DNA of 49,060 nucleotides from an uncultured bacterium (GCA_902798645.1 CADBXV010000005.1:1-49060); one strand, 5' to 3'. Positions 14,501 to 24,224 are shown, counted from the first letter of the stretch. The notes: generated by a model not told the origin, from the letters alone. Translations and numbers: made by a program.

Positions 14501-15484
14501 TTACAAATTAGCTAATGACAAGCCCAGTGCAATAAACAAAGAAAAATAAATCATCAAATTTCTTGACTGATACATCCTTATCATAAAGCTTTCTGCTTGT
14601 AATTTCTCTATCTGTGCCATGTTTTCCATTGGGTGATGAAACCATTTGTGTGCTGGAACAGAATTGTTATCAATAGAATATTCCTTCATAGATTGGTATA
14701 AGTCAACACTTAGCGGAATTGTTAATAAAGCAAGTAAAATTTGCCAATCCGAGATATCGAAAATACAAATTCCAAAAAGAGATGCGTAAGCAAGAATTAT
14801 AAATATTTTTAGAACAGTTAAAGAATCAAGTTGAGAATCGAAAGCATTTGCGACAGTATAATGACCTTCTTTTATGTCATACTCAAAATCCATAACAGTA
14901 TGAATATACAAAAGAATTACAGTCATAATCATGGTAGGAATTGATAAAATAAATACTTCCCAGGATATTGTTTTTGTCATCACAAAATTAACACCGCCGA
15001 ATAAAATAGGTCCATAAGCTAATGCTACAGCAATTTCTGACAATCTTATTTTAGACAAAATTGAATACAGAACGGCAATTATTCCTCCTGCTATCATAAA
15101 CTTAAGAACAGGTGTTCCGCATTTTATACAGAAAAATAATCCGATTAGTCCTGCGATAAAAAAGTAAACACCGGCAAGCTCCAATATTTGCGTTTCGTTT
15201 AGTAAGCCTGCAATTAAGTATCTGCATTTTGTTTTTTGAGTGTTTTTCAAATACTCTTTTTTGTCAAAATCTACCTGTCTGATTAAAGATTTGTAATCAA
15301 AATAATCATCAAGAACATTTGTTCCAAGGTGAACCAGGCAAATTCCCAAAAGGCATAAAATTCCATACCAAATATTTCCGGAATGGATTGCGGAATAAGT
15401 AAATACAACCAGCCAAGACAATATTGTCATTGGCAGAGAAAAAACTCTTGAACATTCTAAAAATGTTGAAAGTTTGTTAATCAT
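14501..15484 (-). CDS. menA: UbiA-family prenyltransferase, MenA-like
   Basis: This 327-residue integral membrane protein belongs to the UbiA superfamily. The first prenyl-diphosphate/Mg motif is N-V-L-D-D-Y-F-D-Y (about 57-65) and the second is D-F-E-Y-D (about 198-202). About eight to nine hydrophobic helices can be seen. The NxxxDYxD pattern and the gene's isolation suggest 1,4-dihydroxy-2-naphthoate prenyltransferase (menaquinone synthesis), but other UbiA substrates are possible and no other men gene is in the window. The symbol is provisional. The -10 element TGC-TAATAT ends 6 nt before the ATG and no ribosome binding site is seen, so the transcript may be leaderless. Confidence 0.78.
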   Translation of the reverse strand: MINKLSTFLECSRVFSLPMTILSWLVVFTYSAIHSGNIWYGILCLLGICLVHLGTNVLDDYFDYKSLIRQVDFDKKEYLKNTQKTKCRYLIAGLLNETQILELAGVYFFIAGLIGLFFCIKCGTPVLKFMIAGGIIAVLYSILSKIRLSEIAVALAYGPILFGGVNFVMTKTISWEVFILSIPTMIMTVILLYIHTVMDFEYDIKEGHYTVANAFDSQLDSLTVLKIFIILAYASLFGICIFDISDWQILLALLTIPLSVDLYQSMKEYSIDNNSVPAHKWFHHPMENMAQIEKLQAESFMIRMYQSRNLMIYFSLFIALGLSLANL

Positions 15485-15490
15485 AAAATT

Positions 15491-15499
15491 ATATTAGCA
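15491..15499 (-). promoter_or_regulatory. Extended -10 element predicting a leaderless menA-like transcript
   Basis: On the minus strand TGC-TAATAT (15499-15491) ends 6 nt before the ATG at 15484. No convincing -35 box is seen. Confidence 0.4.
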
Positions 15500-15582
15500 T
15501 AAATTAAAATTTTAACACTCTCCATATGTAACAGTTTGTTTACAAAATAACAAAAATTTTTATTATGGGTTATCTTATAAAT

Positions 15583-16962
15583 ATGAAAATCCTATCGATA
15601 GGACTTGGGAATCCTTATACAAACAAAGTTCAAAGAACCAACAATATTAATAAAAACAGCGGACTTAAGACCGTTATAGCGCCTTATGCATTGGATTCTG
15701 TATCTTTTGGTCGTGTAGCGGAAAATGCGGAAAAGATGAGAAGCTTATTTAAGTACGGTGTGATTGACATTCATACAGGGCAATATATTATTGATCCGGA
15801 ATGGTTTAAAGAAGTTCTGCAAAACGGATTGTTTAACAGGTCAATACAATCAATAGTAAAAACTCTAAAACCTATGGAAGACAGGCTGCATAAAGTTGAA
15901 GCACAAGTTTTTGCCAAGATAGAAGAAATCTCAAAAACTCATCCTCTGTACAGATTGGACGATGCAATACAAATACTCGCTCCAAAAGCACAAGTTGATT
16001 TATTAAATCTTCAACGTCCGATTTTTGAAAAGTTAAAAAATAAAAGTTACAAACTTCCTCCCGAACAAAAAGCTGCGTTTGATGAATTGATGAATACTAC
16101 GGAACAACAGTTGGAAAATAAACCAATCAATTATAAATTCAGTAAAAAGGAATTCAGATATCAGCTGGAAAGAATAGCGCAAGGAATATCAAAACGGGGA
16201 CTTCCTGATGAAATAAAAGCTATGGATAAGTTGATAAATATGTCTAATAAAATGCCTTATATTCCGTCAGGCAGAAACTTTTCCAGAAGGAAACCAAAGT
16301 TTGATGCGAATAAATCTATTGCTCAAGCGAATACCATAAGGCAAATGGATAATTATTTTGAACGCTCATCTTTAAAAGGTGATAAAGAACTACTTGATTT
16401 GTTTTCTAATGCAAAAAAACAAGTGTTTAATATTCCGACTGTAGTACCGTTCAAAGTTAAAACTTTTACTCACGAATTGCAGTCAATAACAGACTCGTTA
16501 AAAGATGAAAAGCTTGCAAGAGAGATTATGAAAACGGCATCGGAACTTCCTACTGCCCAAGAGGAAATGTCAGCATTTATTATGAAATCTTCAAGAAATT
16601 CATCTGCCAAAATAGGGTATGATTTGCTTAACGGATCTGTAGGTGCAATAGATCATCTTGAACCATGGTCCCATGGAGGTGCTGATTCTTTGGAAAATTA
16701 TGCATTTACAACAAATGCAATGAATTCAAAACGAGGAAATAAAATTATATCAAAATGGTTAAAAGAGAATCCTGAAACTTATGAAGGTTCTCAAAAATGT
16801 GCTGACAGATTGATAGAACTTTATCGTGACGGAATTCTTGCAAAAGAAGGATTTACACCTTGGTATGTTGTAATTTTTGCTAAAAGAATGAAAAAACTAT
16901 CATCAGATACAAAACCGGTAATATTGGATTTGGGAACTTTGCCTCAAGAACTTAAGAGATAA
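15583..16962 (+). CDS. F-G-R-tagged protein with C-terminal HNH nuclease domain
   Basis: This 459-residue protein has an Asn-rich leader ending in S-V-S-F42-G-R, a long helical middle (about 60-330) and a C-terminal HNH-type nuclease motif: D357-H358 in GAIDHLEPWSHGGADS, then ENYAFTTNAMNSKRGNK with the conserved Asn residues and basic end. HNH domains cut nucleic acids, and the late position after a long helical region is a layout also seen in toxin and effector nucleases. No immunity-like gene is evident next door, so a toxin role is only a possibility. I start it at the ATG at 15583; an in-frame ATG at 15565 would add six residues. No clear ribosome binding site is seen. The 3' end overlaps the convergent gene by 11 bp. 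Confidence 0.72.
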   Translation: MKILSIGLGNPYTNKVQRTNNINKNSGLKTVIAPYALDSVSFGRVAENAEKMRSLFKYGVIDIHTGQYIIDPEWFKEVLQNGLFNRSIQSIVKTLKPMEDRLHKVEAQVFAKIEEISKTHPLYRLDDAIQILAPKAQVDLLNLQRPIFEKLKNKSYKLPPEQKAAFDELMNTTEQQLENKPINYKFSKKEFRYQLERIAQGISKRGLPDEIKAMDKLINMSNKMPYIPSGRNFSRRKPKFDANKSIAQANTIRQMDNYFERSSLKGDKELLDLFSNAKKQVFNIPTVVPFKVKTFTHELQSITDSLKDEKLAREIMKTASELPTAQEEMSAFIMKSSRNSSAKIGYDLLNGSVGAIDHLEPWSHGGADSLENYAFTTNAMNSKRGNKIISKWLKENPETYEGSQKCADRLIELYRDGILAKEGFTPWYVVIFAKRMKKLSSDTKPVILDLGTLPQELKR

Positions 16963-17461
16963 TTTTATCCATTTTAATATCGTGTTTTTCCGGATAAATT
17001 GTATCAAGAATTAATGCTTCCGGTATACAAACTATTTTTAATCCGTTAAAATCATTAAGAAATCTGTCATAAAAGCCACCTCCGTAGCCAAGCCTATAGT
17101 TATTTTTATCTACAGCAAGAGCCGGAACAATAACAATGTCTAAAATGGTTTTGGAACAAGCTTGGCAAGTCGGCTCAGACGTATGAAAACATGATTCACA
17201 TAGTTCGTCACCAATCATATAAGGACAACATTCCAATTCTTTACCTTTAATTCGGGGCAGGTAAAATTGTTTTTCGCTATCTTTCAAGAGTGATAAAAGA
17301 TTTACTTCTTCCGGCATGGGATAAAATATCATTATATTTTTCGAGCTTTTGTATTCTTCCGTAAGTGTTAGCTTTTCTGCCAAATTTCCGCTAATACTTG
17401 TTATATCAAGTTTTTTCCTTATATCTTTAGCTAATTTGCGCAGTGCAGATTTGTTATGCAT
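16952..17461 (-). CDS. 5-formyltetrahydrofolate cyclo-ligase
   Basis: This 169-residue protein is a 5-formyl-THF cyclo-ligase (MTHFS), which converts 5-formyl-THF to 5,10-methenyl-THF with ATP. The signature LGYGGGFYDRFL is at about residues 130-141, and FYPMPEEVN (about 46-54) lies in the substrate-binding part. A Cys-rich stretch (CCPYMIGDELCESCF, then CQAC) is unusual for the family and could bind a metal. The ATG at 17461 lies 1 nt beyond the ilvD stop, so the two are translationally coupled. Confidence 0.92.
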   Translation of the reverse strand: MHNKSALRKLAKDIRKKLDITSISGNLAEKLTLTEEYKSSKNIMIFYPMPEEVNLLSLLKDSEKQFYLPRIKGKELECCPYMIGDELCESCFHTSEPTCQACSKTILDIVIVPALAVDKNNYRLGYGGGFYDRFLNDFNGLKIVCIPEALILDTIYPEKHDIKMDKIIS

Positions 17462-17462
17462 A

Positions 17463-19154
17463 CTAAACAATAGCTCCATGTGATGCATCGCTTACTGTAC
17501 GTGCATACTTACCTAAAAATCCGCCGGTTTGAATCTCAAACGGTTTTAAATTTTTTCGTCTTTCTTCCAATATTTTTTCGTCAACAAGCAAATCAAGAGT
17601 TCTTTTGTTTATATCTATTCTGATTTTATCTCCGTCTTCAATCAAAGCTATTACACCGCCATTTGCGGCCTCAGGACAAATATGTCCGACACAAATTCCC
17701 CTTGTTCCGCCTGAAAAACGACCATCAGTAATCAAAGCAGCTTTTGTTCCAAGTCCTTTACCTACAAGTAACGAAGTCGGAGCAAGCATTTCTCTCATCC
17801 CAGGCCCGCCTTTTGGACCTTCGTACCTGATTACAACAACATCCCCTGCTTGAATCTTATCGCTTTCCAAAGCCTGCATTGCTTCTTCTTCAGAGTTAAA
17901 AGTTTTTGCAATGCCTTCAAATTCATAGCAGCTTTCATCAACTGCAGAAATTTTAATAACAGAACCATCCGGTGAGATATTTCCGTATAAAATACCCAAA
18001 CCTGCTTTTGTTGTAAAAGGCTCATTGTAATCGTGAATTACCGTTTTATCCGCATAAGCATTTTTTACAATTTCGCTTGTTTTAGAAAGAGTAACCCCTT
18101 CCAAATCTTTAAATTCCGGTACACTTTTTAGTAATTCTTTTAATACTGCGCAAACACCGCCTGCATTATGAAAAGCTGACATTGTAATATTATTTGACGG
18201 CTCCAGTTTTACAAATTGATGAATTTTATTTGAAAGTTCCTCAAAATCATTGAGCGAAACACCCTCTCCTTGAGGGATTGTCGAAATCTTTGATTTTGGG
18301 GAGGGGTTTATTGCATTACTTATTGCCAAAATATGCAAGAATGAGTTTGTAGAACCTCCCATTCCTAAGTCTGCAATTATAGCATTTCTTAGAGAATCTC
18401 TGTTAATTATATCCAACGGTTTTTTGTTTTGCCTTACAAGTTCAACAATCTGTATTCCGCTTTCAAAAGCTATCCTGCGCTTTTCTGAAGATACTGCAGG
18501 TGCAGTTGCGCAGTGCGGAAGACTCATCCCGAGGACTTCTGTTAAACAAGCCATTGTGTTTGCGGTGTATAAACCTTGACAAGCTCCGGCTGACGGACAA
18601 GATGCTTCTTCAAGTTCTTTTAATCTGTCTTCTGTTATTTCACCGTTCCTGTATTTCCCGATTGCTTCAAATGCTCCTTTAATCATTGTTAATTTTTCGC
18701 ATTTGCTTTCTCCGTCAAGCATTGGACCTGCTGTTACAATAATACATGGGATATTTATTCTTGCTGCCGCAATCAACATTCCGGGGGTTATTTTATCGCA
18801 GTTTGAAAGAAGTACAAGACCGTCAAGTTGATGAGCATTAGCAACAGTTTCTACACAGTCTGCAATTAAATCTCTTGACGGAAGTGAATATCTCATTCCG
18901 TCGTGTCCCATTGCAATGCCGTCACATACTGCAGGAACACCAAATATAAATGCCTGTCCTCCGCCGGTGTGGATACCTTTTTCAATTTGGCGCTCTAAAT
19001 CTCTCATTCCGATATGACCGGGAATTAAATCCGAAAAAGAACTTGCGATGCCTATAAACGGAGAATTAATATTTTTTTTGGAAACACCTGTTGCCATTAA
19101 AAGGCTTCTGTGCGGTGTTTTTGCTATCCCTTTTTTTATATTGTCGCTTCTCAT
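17463..19154 (-). CDS. ilvD: Dihydroxy-acid dehydratase
   Basis: This 563-residue protein is IlvD, the Fe-S enzyme that dehydrates dihydroxy acids in valine, isoleucine and (through pantoate) CoA synthesis. Signatures are [44 protein letters not shown] and [11 protein letters not shown]. Two Fe-S Cys positions (SNCDK and GACQG) are present; the first position is Gly (IPGHIG), as in the E. coli PGHVH region. Length is normal. AAGGGG precedes the ATG. It is followed directly by the MTHFS gene. No T-box or attenuator is seen upstream. Confidence 0.97.
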   Translation of the reverse strand: MRSDNIKKGIAKTPHRSLLMATGVSKKNINSPFIGIASSFSDLIPGHIGMRDLERQIEKGIHTGGGQAFIFGVPAVCDGIAMGHDGMRYSLPSRDLIADCVETVANAHQLDGLVLLSNCDKITPGMLIAAARINIPCIIVTAGPMLDGESKCEKLTMIKGAFEAIGKYRNGEITEDRLKELEEASCPSAGACQGLYTANTMACLTEVLGMSLPHCATAPAVSSEKRRIAFESGIQIVELVRQNKKPLDIINRDSLRNAIIADLGMGGSTNSFLHILAISNAINPSPKSKISTIPQGEGVSLNDFEELSNKIHQFVKLEPSNNITMSAFHNAGGVCAVLKELLKSVPEFKDLEGVTLSKTSEIVKNAYADKTVIHDYNEPFTTKAGLGILYGNISPDGSVIKISAVDESCYEFEGIAKTFNSEEEAMQALESDKIQAGDVVVIRYEGPKGGPGMREMLAPTSLLVGKGLGTKAALITDGRFSGGTRGICVGHICPEAANGGVIALIEDGDKIRIDINKRTLDLLVDEKILEERRKNLKPFEIQTGGFLGKYARTVSDASHGAIV

Positions 19155-19251
19155 AAAATACCCCTTTAATATGATTTAATTTTATCATGAAAAGTTTTAG
19201 AAAAATAAATATCCTCTCCTCTATTCTATCTTTGGTTTAAGTTTTTTATCT

Positions 19252-19290
19252 AAAAAAAGAATCCCTTTCGCTCCTCAAAATACGAAAGGG
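19252..19290 (-). terminator. Terminator after the glycine-zipper gene
   Basis: On the minus strand CCCTTTCG and CGAAAGGG (19290-19283 and 19270-19263) form an 8-bp stem with a 12-nt loop, followed by ATTC and seven T residues. It separates the 19325-20719 gene from ilvD. Confidence 0.75.
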
Positions 19291-19324
19291 TTAGGTTAAT
19301 TAATAAGGTATTTTATAATTTTTT

Positions 19325-20719
19325 TTAAGCATTTGCACTATAGTAGTTTGCGACATTTTGTATTGCTTGGAATGTGCGATTGCTTATGTTTTTATCATCT
19401 TGTGCTTGTTGAGCCGTAAGTTGTAACAGTTGTTGCTGACCTTGTGCTGTTTTCTTCATCTTTTCGACTTCTGCTTTTGTTCCTACATCATCACCAATAA
19501 CTTTGTGAACAAGTTTTCCGGCTGCCCAAGAACCAACCATACCTCCAACAAGACCGGCTACTGCACCGATTGCAGTTCCGACACCCGGAGCAACTGCTGT
19601 TCCTATAGCAGCACCGATTTTTGCTCCTGCCCATGCTCCTACACCTTCACCAACAGCCCAACCTGCCGCACTGCCGACACCTTTTATTGTTGTTTGTGCT
19701 ACTTGCGTCCAACCGGTTGCTTTGTCTTTATCAAATGCTTTTTGGATTTTTTGTTCAAATACCAAGTCGTTTAAGAATTCAAAAGCAGCAAAGAATAAAC
19801 CGTTACCTATTCCGCTGGAATGTGCAAGTGAGCTCTTTAGGCTCATCTTTGCTCCGCTTTCTGCCAAGTTCTTTTTTACAACTTTTGATGCTGTTTCATA
19901 TTGAGAAGGATTAATTTTCTTTCTTAACCAAGTTAATTGGTCTTGTAATCCCATTTTTCTCAATGCTTCAGGAATACGACCTGTATAAGCATTTGTTACA
20001 CGTTTAATTTCTTCTGTTGCTTCTGCTATCTTCTTAGGATTACCGGTTTTTAAGGCTTTTTCCATCATTAATTTGAGTTTGTCATATACATATTTCCCGT
20101 CAGCACCTTTGACATCCTTTATAGATTTTCTGAATAAACCGAGTTTAGAATTATTCAAACTCTCTAATTTATGCATTCTTGAATAAGCTTCTGATAATAT
20201 TTCATAACCGCCTTTTTGGTCATTATAAAGAAGATTTAGTTTTGATTTATCAACCTTAATCCCTGCAAACATTTTATTAACATCGCCTGCAAAAGTTGTT
20301 TTTAATGAATTTATCGGGTGTGCAATCATTCTCGGATTATTCATTAATCCGAAAGTAAGACCGCTTGTTACGGCTCCCATGAATGATTCTGAAGGAGCTG
20401 AATTTTTGACATAATAATCTCCCAGCTCGTTTATGTCATCTCCAAGCCCCCTAAATTGCGGATTATTCCAATCAACCTTAGAGCTTCCTTGAGCCGCTGT
20501 TTGGTACGGATTATCCACTCTTGTTGCATCATTGTACTGAGTGAATATATCTTTATTATAGTTGCCGTATCCTCTGAACATCGGGTTATAATAATTCATC
20601 AAGTTAGTATTTCCCAAGTATCCGTTGTAAATACTCGGGCAATTCATGTATCTGCCGGAATTGTATCCGTACAGCATCCTTTCCATATTTGCAAGATTAT
20701 TTATTGCAAAATTGTCCAT
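19325..20719 (-). CDS. Protein with doubled F-R-G tag and glycine-zipper C-terminus
   Basis: I do not recognise this 464-residue protein. The N-terminal 95 residues are Asn/Tyr/Gly-rich and carry the tag twice: N-P-M-F48-R-G and N-P-Q-F89-R-G. The middle (about 120-330) is lysine-rich and helical. Residues about 355-415 are a glycine-zipper hydrophobic region (VGEGVGAWAGAKIGAAIG, then VAGLVGGMVGSWAAGKL), of the type seen in membrane-inserting or pore-forming proteins. A short polar Gln-rich tail ends the protein. AAAAGGTTAGG lies upstream of the ATG, and a terminator follows. A membrane-active effector is a possible role, by inference only. Confidence 0.7.
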   Translation of the reverse strand: MDNFAINNLANMERMLYGYNSGRYMNCPSIYNGYLGNTNLMNYYNPMFRGYGNYNKDIFTQYNDATRVDNPYQTAAQGSSKVDWNNPQFRGLGDDINELGDYYVKNSAPSESFMGAVTSGLTFGLMNNPRMIAHPINSLKTTFAGDVNKMFAGIKVDKSKLNLLYNDQKGGYEILSEAYSRMHKLESLNNSKLGLFRKSIKDVKGADGKYVYDKLKLMMEKALKTGNPKKIAEATEEIKRVTNAYTGRIPEALRKMGLQDQLTWLRKKINPSQYETASKVVKKNLAESGAKMSLKSSLAHSSGIGNGLFFAAFEFLNDLVFEQKIQKAFDKDKATGWTQVAQTTIKGVGSAAGWAVGEGVGAWAGAKIGAAIGTAVAPGVGTAIGAVAGLVGGMVGSWAAGKLVHKVIGDDVGTKAEVEKMKKTAQGQQQLLQLTAQQAQDDKNISNRTFQAIQNVANYYSANA

Positions 20720-20796
20720 GAATAATACCTAACCTTTTTAAATAAAACTAACCTTATATATATAAAGTCATGCTGTGAGCGGAAATTGACATGTTT

Positions 20797-20814
20797 GTTA
20801 CGAAATGTTACGAA
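20797..20814 (+). promoter_or_regulatory. HLR1-like direct repeat between divergent genes
   Basis: GTTACGAA-AT-GTTACGAA, two identical half-sites with a 10-bp period, matches KTTACAWW-NN-KTTACAWW at 14 of 16 defined positions. It lies between the glycine-zipper gene and the TrmB-like gene and overlaps the expected -35 region of the latter. It could therefore be an operator for either gene, including autoregulation. Confidence 0.45.
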
Positions 20815-20827
20815 AATTTTGCAAGTG

Positions 20828-20836
20828 TGATACAAT
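20828..20836 (+). promoter_or_regulatory. Extended -10 promoter of the TrmB-like gene, leaderless
   Basis: TGA-TACAAT (20828-20836) ends 6 nt before the ATG at 20843, with no Shine-Dalgarno sequence between them. Confidence 0.55.
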
Positions 20837-20842
20837 ATTTTT

Positions 20843-21667
20843 ATGGCAGACTTGATTGAAAAACTAAAAGAAATCGGACTTAATACATACGAGGCTAAGG
20901 TTTATGTTGCGCTTTTAAAAAAATATCCTGCAACAGGGTATGAGGTTTCAAAATTGGCAAATGTTCCTCAATCGAGAACTTATGACACATTAAAAGTATT
21001 GGAAGAAAAAAATATTGTTGTATCAACTAACACAAAACCGATTTCTTATACACCGATAAAACCTAAACAATTAACTCAGAGGATTCAAAAGAAGATGAAT
21101 TCTACCATAAGTTATTTGGAAAAGCATTTACCGAAAGTAAAAGAAGACTATAACGAGCCGATTATAACAATAACAGGAATACAAAATATTCAGGAAAAAA
21201 TTATTGAAGTAATACAAAATGCCAAACGTGAAATATATATGGAGGTTTGGTCACAAGATTACAAAGTTTTTGAAAAAGAACTCTTAAATGCGTATAACAG
21301 AAATGTGGAAATAAGAATTGTAGGTTATGATAATTTTAATTCAAGATTTGGACTTGTATTTGAACACGCTTTTGCACGAGATATCGAATTATCACTTGGC
21401 GGAAGAATGATAATTATAGCAGCAGATGACAATGAGGGTGTTATTGGAAAGATATCATCATTAAAGAACGATATTTCTGATACAAATATTATTTGGACTA
21501 AAAATCAAGGCATAGTATTTATTATCAAAGAATTTATAGTTCACGATATGTATCTTATTGATGTAGAAGAAAATCTTGTTGAGCAGATGAAATACATATA
21601 CGGAAAAGGACTAAAACGCTTGAAAGATAAGGTTTTAGGGAATAATGCAACGTATATGATACACTAA
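20843..21667 (+). CDS. TrmB-family transcriptional regulator
   Basis: This 274-residue protein fits the TrmB family. An N-terminal winged helix-turn-helix (about 1-75: GLNTYEAKVYVALLKKYPAT, then VPQSRTYDTLKVLEEK) is followed by a coiled-coil linker and a phospholipase-D-like/TrmB effector domain (about 105-255). TrmB proteins are most common in archaea and respond to sugars; a few occur in bacteria. The ligand here is unknown. The tandem GTTACGAA repeat upstream suggests control of itself and of the divergent glycine-zipper gene. It converges on the next gene with a 10-bp gap. Confidence 0.85.
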   Translation: MADLIEKLKEIGLNTYEAKVYVALLKKYPATGYEVSKLANVPQSRTYDTLKVLEEKNIVVSTNTKPISYTPIKPKQLTQRIQKKMNSTISYLEKHLPKVKEDYNEPIITITGIQNIQEKIIEVIQNAKREIYMEVWSQDYKVFEKELLNAYNRNVEIRIVGYDNFNSRFGLVFEHAFARDIELSLGGRMIIIAADDNEGVIGKISSLKNDISDTNIIWTKNQGIVFIIKEFIVHDMYLIDVEENLVEQMKYIYGKGLKRLKDKVLGNNATYMIH

Positions 21668-21677
21668 AAGCTTAATT

Positions 21678-22310
21678 TTATTCAGAAACTTCTTGTTCTG
21701 TATCTATATAATAATTGCTTTGGGAAGGCTTAAATATAATATAGAATTTTTCTCCGGGATTTAAATCTAATTCTTGTCCTTTTTCAACGTATGATAGTGG
21801 AGAATCTTTGTAAACTTTTTTTACACCGGATTCAATAATGTTTCCTTCTTCGTTTTTTATCATTCCTTCTGCCATTGAGACAGCGGGAGCAAGTCCTTTA
21901 ACAAAGTAACCGCCAACCGTTACAGCAGTTTTTTTCCCTACTTGCACCGGATCCAGATTTTTTAATTCTTCTTTAGAAATAATTTTTGAAGCATACTTTC
22001 CATAATAATTTTTTTCAATTTTTGTTGTGCTGCCATCTGAGGTATATGATATCGGATGGACTGAAAAAGTTGCAGTTCTTTTGCCTCTTTTAGGATCAGT
22101 AACTTTAACTACACTACAATGAATAATATCTCCGGCTTTTAAGTTGTATTCCCCCAGAGTCCCGTCTTCAATAACTTTTACATCGATATACTCAGAAGGA
22201 TTTTCTGTATTAAATTCACTTACTGTAGTGACGTGTATTTTATCTGAAGATGCATTTGCAGCAGTAAGAGTTAAAAATAATGCAAAAATTGATAATAGTA
22301 TTTTTTTCAT
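21678..22310 (-). CDS. Secreted protein of unknown function
   Basis: This 210-residue protein has a textbook Sec signal peptide (MKKILLSIFALFLTLTAANA) with cleavage after ANA near residue 20. The mature part looks beta-rich (DVKVIEDGTLGEYNLKAGDI, HCSVVKVTDPKRGKRTATF, LDLNPGEKFYIIF), with one glycine/alanine-rich stretch (VGGYFVKGLAPAVSMAEG). No family is recognised. The AAGGA site lies in the 13-bp gap after the Maf gene, so the two are probably cotranscribed and the protein may serve the cell surface. Confidence 0.75.
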   Translation of the reverse strand: MKKILLSIFALFLTLTAANASSDKIHVTTVSEFNTENPSEYIDVKVIEDGTLGEYNLKAGDIIHCSVVKVTDPKRGKRTATFSVHPISYTSDGSTTKIEKNYYGKYASKIISKEELKNLDPVQVGKKTAVTVGGYFVKGLAPAVSMAEGMIKNEEGNIIESGVKKVYKDSPLSYVEKGQELDLNPGEKFYIIFKPSQSNYYIDTEQEVSE

Positions 22311-22323
22311 TCAAACATTCCTT

Positions 22324-24000
22324 CTAAATTAAATTATTTTGTTGTAAAGCTTCCACAATATATTTTATGCCTTCTTTAGCTTTTGCAATAAAGCCTTCCG
22401 CAAGACCGTCAGCCATTTTTGACTGCAAAACTTCCAGAATATCAGCTTGCATATATTGATACATCAAAGGAGATTTTGCTATAGAAGCAACCAGTGCAGG
22501 TGAGAATTCACCTCTTGAAAGCAGAGCAATCACTTCATTTATTAAAGCCAATTCTCCTTGTGTCCAGTCTTGAGTTTCAAGTTTAAACGGCTTTGCTTCA
22601 CCAAGAATAATCGCTGTTGTATTAGATATTCCAAACAACGGTATTTTATCAATAGGTGTATTTTTCATGCCCGGTATATTTGCACCAAACGAAGAAGTAT
22701 TATAGGTTGAAACAAAATTTAACTCTTTGATTAAAACTTCAAAATGATGAACAAATGCTGCATAATCTTCACTGGTAATTACTTCTGTTCCGTTAACGGA
22801 AGGAACTGTAGTAATATTTTTTGTAATTGAATTAATTTTCATTTCATCAGCTGATATTTTTTCAAAAGTTTCACCTGTTGCATAGACCTGTTCTCCCTTG
22901 AATGCAAGATCTACACCGGTCATAACTACTTTGGAAAATCCCATTTTAACTGCTGAAACAAATGCCATTGTTGTAGCGGAACCTCCGCTTTCTTGTTGTT
23001 TGATAAAATTGTTAAATTGTGAAAGTCTGTTTATTACCATATCATTAGTAGGGAATGATATAAAAAATCTTTTAAAGTTTTGTTGCAGAATTGTGCTGTC
23101 AGAATTTATATTCATTATACAGTTTATATTAGCAAGTTTCTCACCAAATTCATCTATTGTCTTGCTAACGTGTTTTGCATCAGCACATACTGCAAAATCA
23201 GGTGTAATTCCGTTTTCCAGTAATGGTTTTAAGGCTTTGTTAACTGCTAAAATAACAAATTTTTCTCTGTTATTTTTTATAAAATCTATATTTTCATTCA
23301 AAGAAGGTCCTGCTGCAACGACAAGAGCTGCTTGCCCTGCAAATTTTCCTTCAAGGTCAGAAAGCTTGTAAGCTGTGTTTTTGTTAATTGTACCTATATT
23401 TTTTAAAGTGTTTTCAAGCCAAGCTTTTGAGTATCTTGCAATTGTATTAACGTCAACAGCCTTACTTTTACAAGTTTCGTAAACTTTTTGAGTTAATTCA
23501 AGAAGTTCCTGACTTTTTACAATTGCGTAATTTTTTAGGTAAACAACTTCGACTTTATCTTTAGTAATATATATTTCTGCAAGTTTGTTTATCAGATTGT
23601 CCAAATTATCAAATATAAAAACTCGTCCGCTTTGCAAATGTTCTGAAATATCAACATTATTGAGTACAAAATGCAATAATTTTGTATCCGGTTCATATAC
23701 AAAAATTCTGGAAGGATAAGTGTTAAATACTTCATCAAGCTGATAACATAAACCAATACCGAATGTAATGATAATATCATTTTTTTCCATCGGTCTTTTT
23801 ATTGTTTCAGAAAGCATTTTTTGAACAGCTTTTCTTGGATCATCCAAATCATCAATCGGAACTTCATTTTTCATCAAAAGATAGTCATTTGATTTGGTCA
23901 TACAATAAGACATATTTGCTTTTGTTTCATCTATTGCGTATCCTTGAAGTCTTGCTTTTAAATCGTTGTCGTTTATGTACTCTAAATTCTTATTAAACAT
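22324..24000 (-). CDS. Maf/DUF115 family motility accessory factor, paralog 1
   Basis: This 558-residue protein belongs to the DUF115 (MptE-like)/Maf family. In Campylobacter, Helicobacter, Magnetospirillum and others these proteins attach nonulosonic acids to flagellin. The Rossmann-like FGIGLCYQLDEVF (about 80-92) and FVYEPD (100-105) are followed by the diagnostic VVAAGPSLNENI (227-238) and GVDLAF. The length is normal. GAGG precedes the ATG. A second member at 42708-44609 shares the same blocks. With fliD and a TPR-glycosyltransferase in the window, flagellin glycosylation is the likely role, although the flagellin gene is not here. Confidence 0.88.
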   Translation of the reverse strand: MFNKNLEYINDNDLKARLQGYAIDETKANMSYCMTKSNDYLLMKNEVPIDDLDDPRKAVQKMLSETIKRPMEKNDIIITFGIGLCYQLDEVFNTYPSRIFVYEPDTKLLHFVLNNVDISEHLQSGRVFIFDNLDNLINKLAEIYITKDKVEVVYLKNYAIVKSQELLELTQKVYETCKSKAVDVNTIARYSKAWLENTLKNIGTINKNTAYKLSDLEGKFAGQAALVVAAGPSLNENIDFIKNNREKFVILAVNKALKPLLENGITPDFAVCADAKHVSKTIDEFGEKLANINCIMNINSDSTILQQNFKRFFISFPTNDMVINRLSQFNNFIKQQESGGSATTMAFVSAVKMGFSKVVMTGVDLAFKGEQVYATGETFEKISADEMKINSITKNITTVPSVNGTEVITSEDYAAFVHHFEVLIKELNFVSTYNTSSFGANIPGMKNTPIDKIPLFGISNTTAIILGEAKPFKLETQDWTQGELALINEVIALLSRGEFSPALVASIAKSPLMYQYMQADILEVLQSKMADGLAEGFIAKAKEGIKYIVEALQQNNLI

Positions 24001-24092
24001 ATATACCTCAGCTTTTTATATACATTAAAATTAGCATAATTTTTAAGAAATGTAAATATTTAAAGCATTGGTTATACTTTTATAGAAAATCA

Positions 24093-24153
24093 GCGTTCAT
24101 TTTAACGCACTAACAAATAACATTTTAATATGCCGAGCATTATAATGCACGCT
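24093..24153. repeat. Diverged GTGCGTT/AACGCAC family repeat
   Basis: GCGTT...AACGCAC (24093-24110) is followed by the perfect palindrome GCATTATAATGC (24137-24148) and ACGCT. The two ends resemble those of the element at 45086-45151. It occupies the 224-bp gap upstream of the Maf gene, in which no gene is seen. Confidence 0.45.
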
Positions 24154-24224
24154 ATAGACTTGATTTTTATTGTATCATCTTTTATATATTGCCTTTTTAA
24201 AAATTTTTTTTAATTCATTACAAA

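Noticed and set aside
19155-19251. T-box or leader-peptide attenuator for ilvD
   Set aside because: The upstream region is short and has no T-box sequence, no leader peptide rich in Val, Leu or Ile, and no antiterminator pairing.
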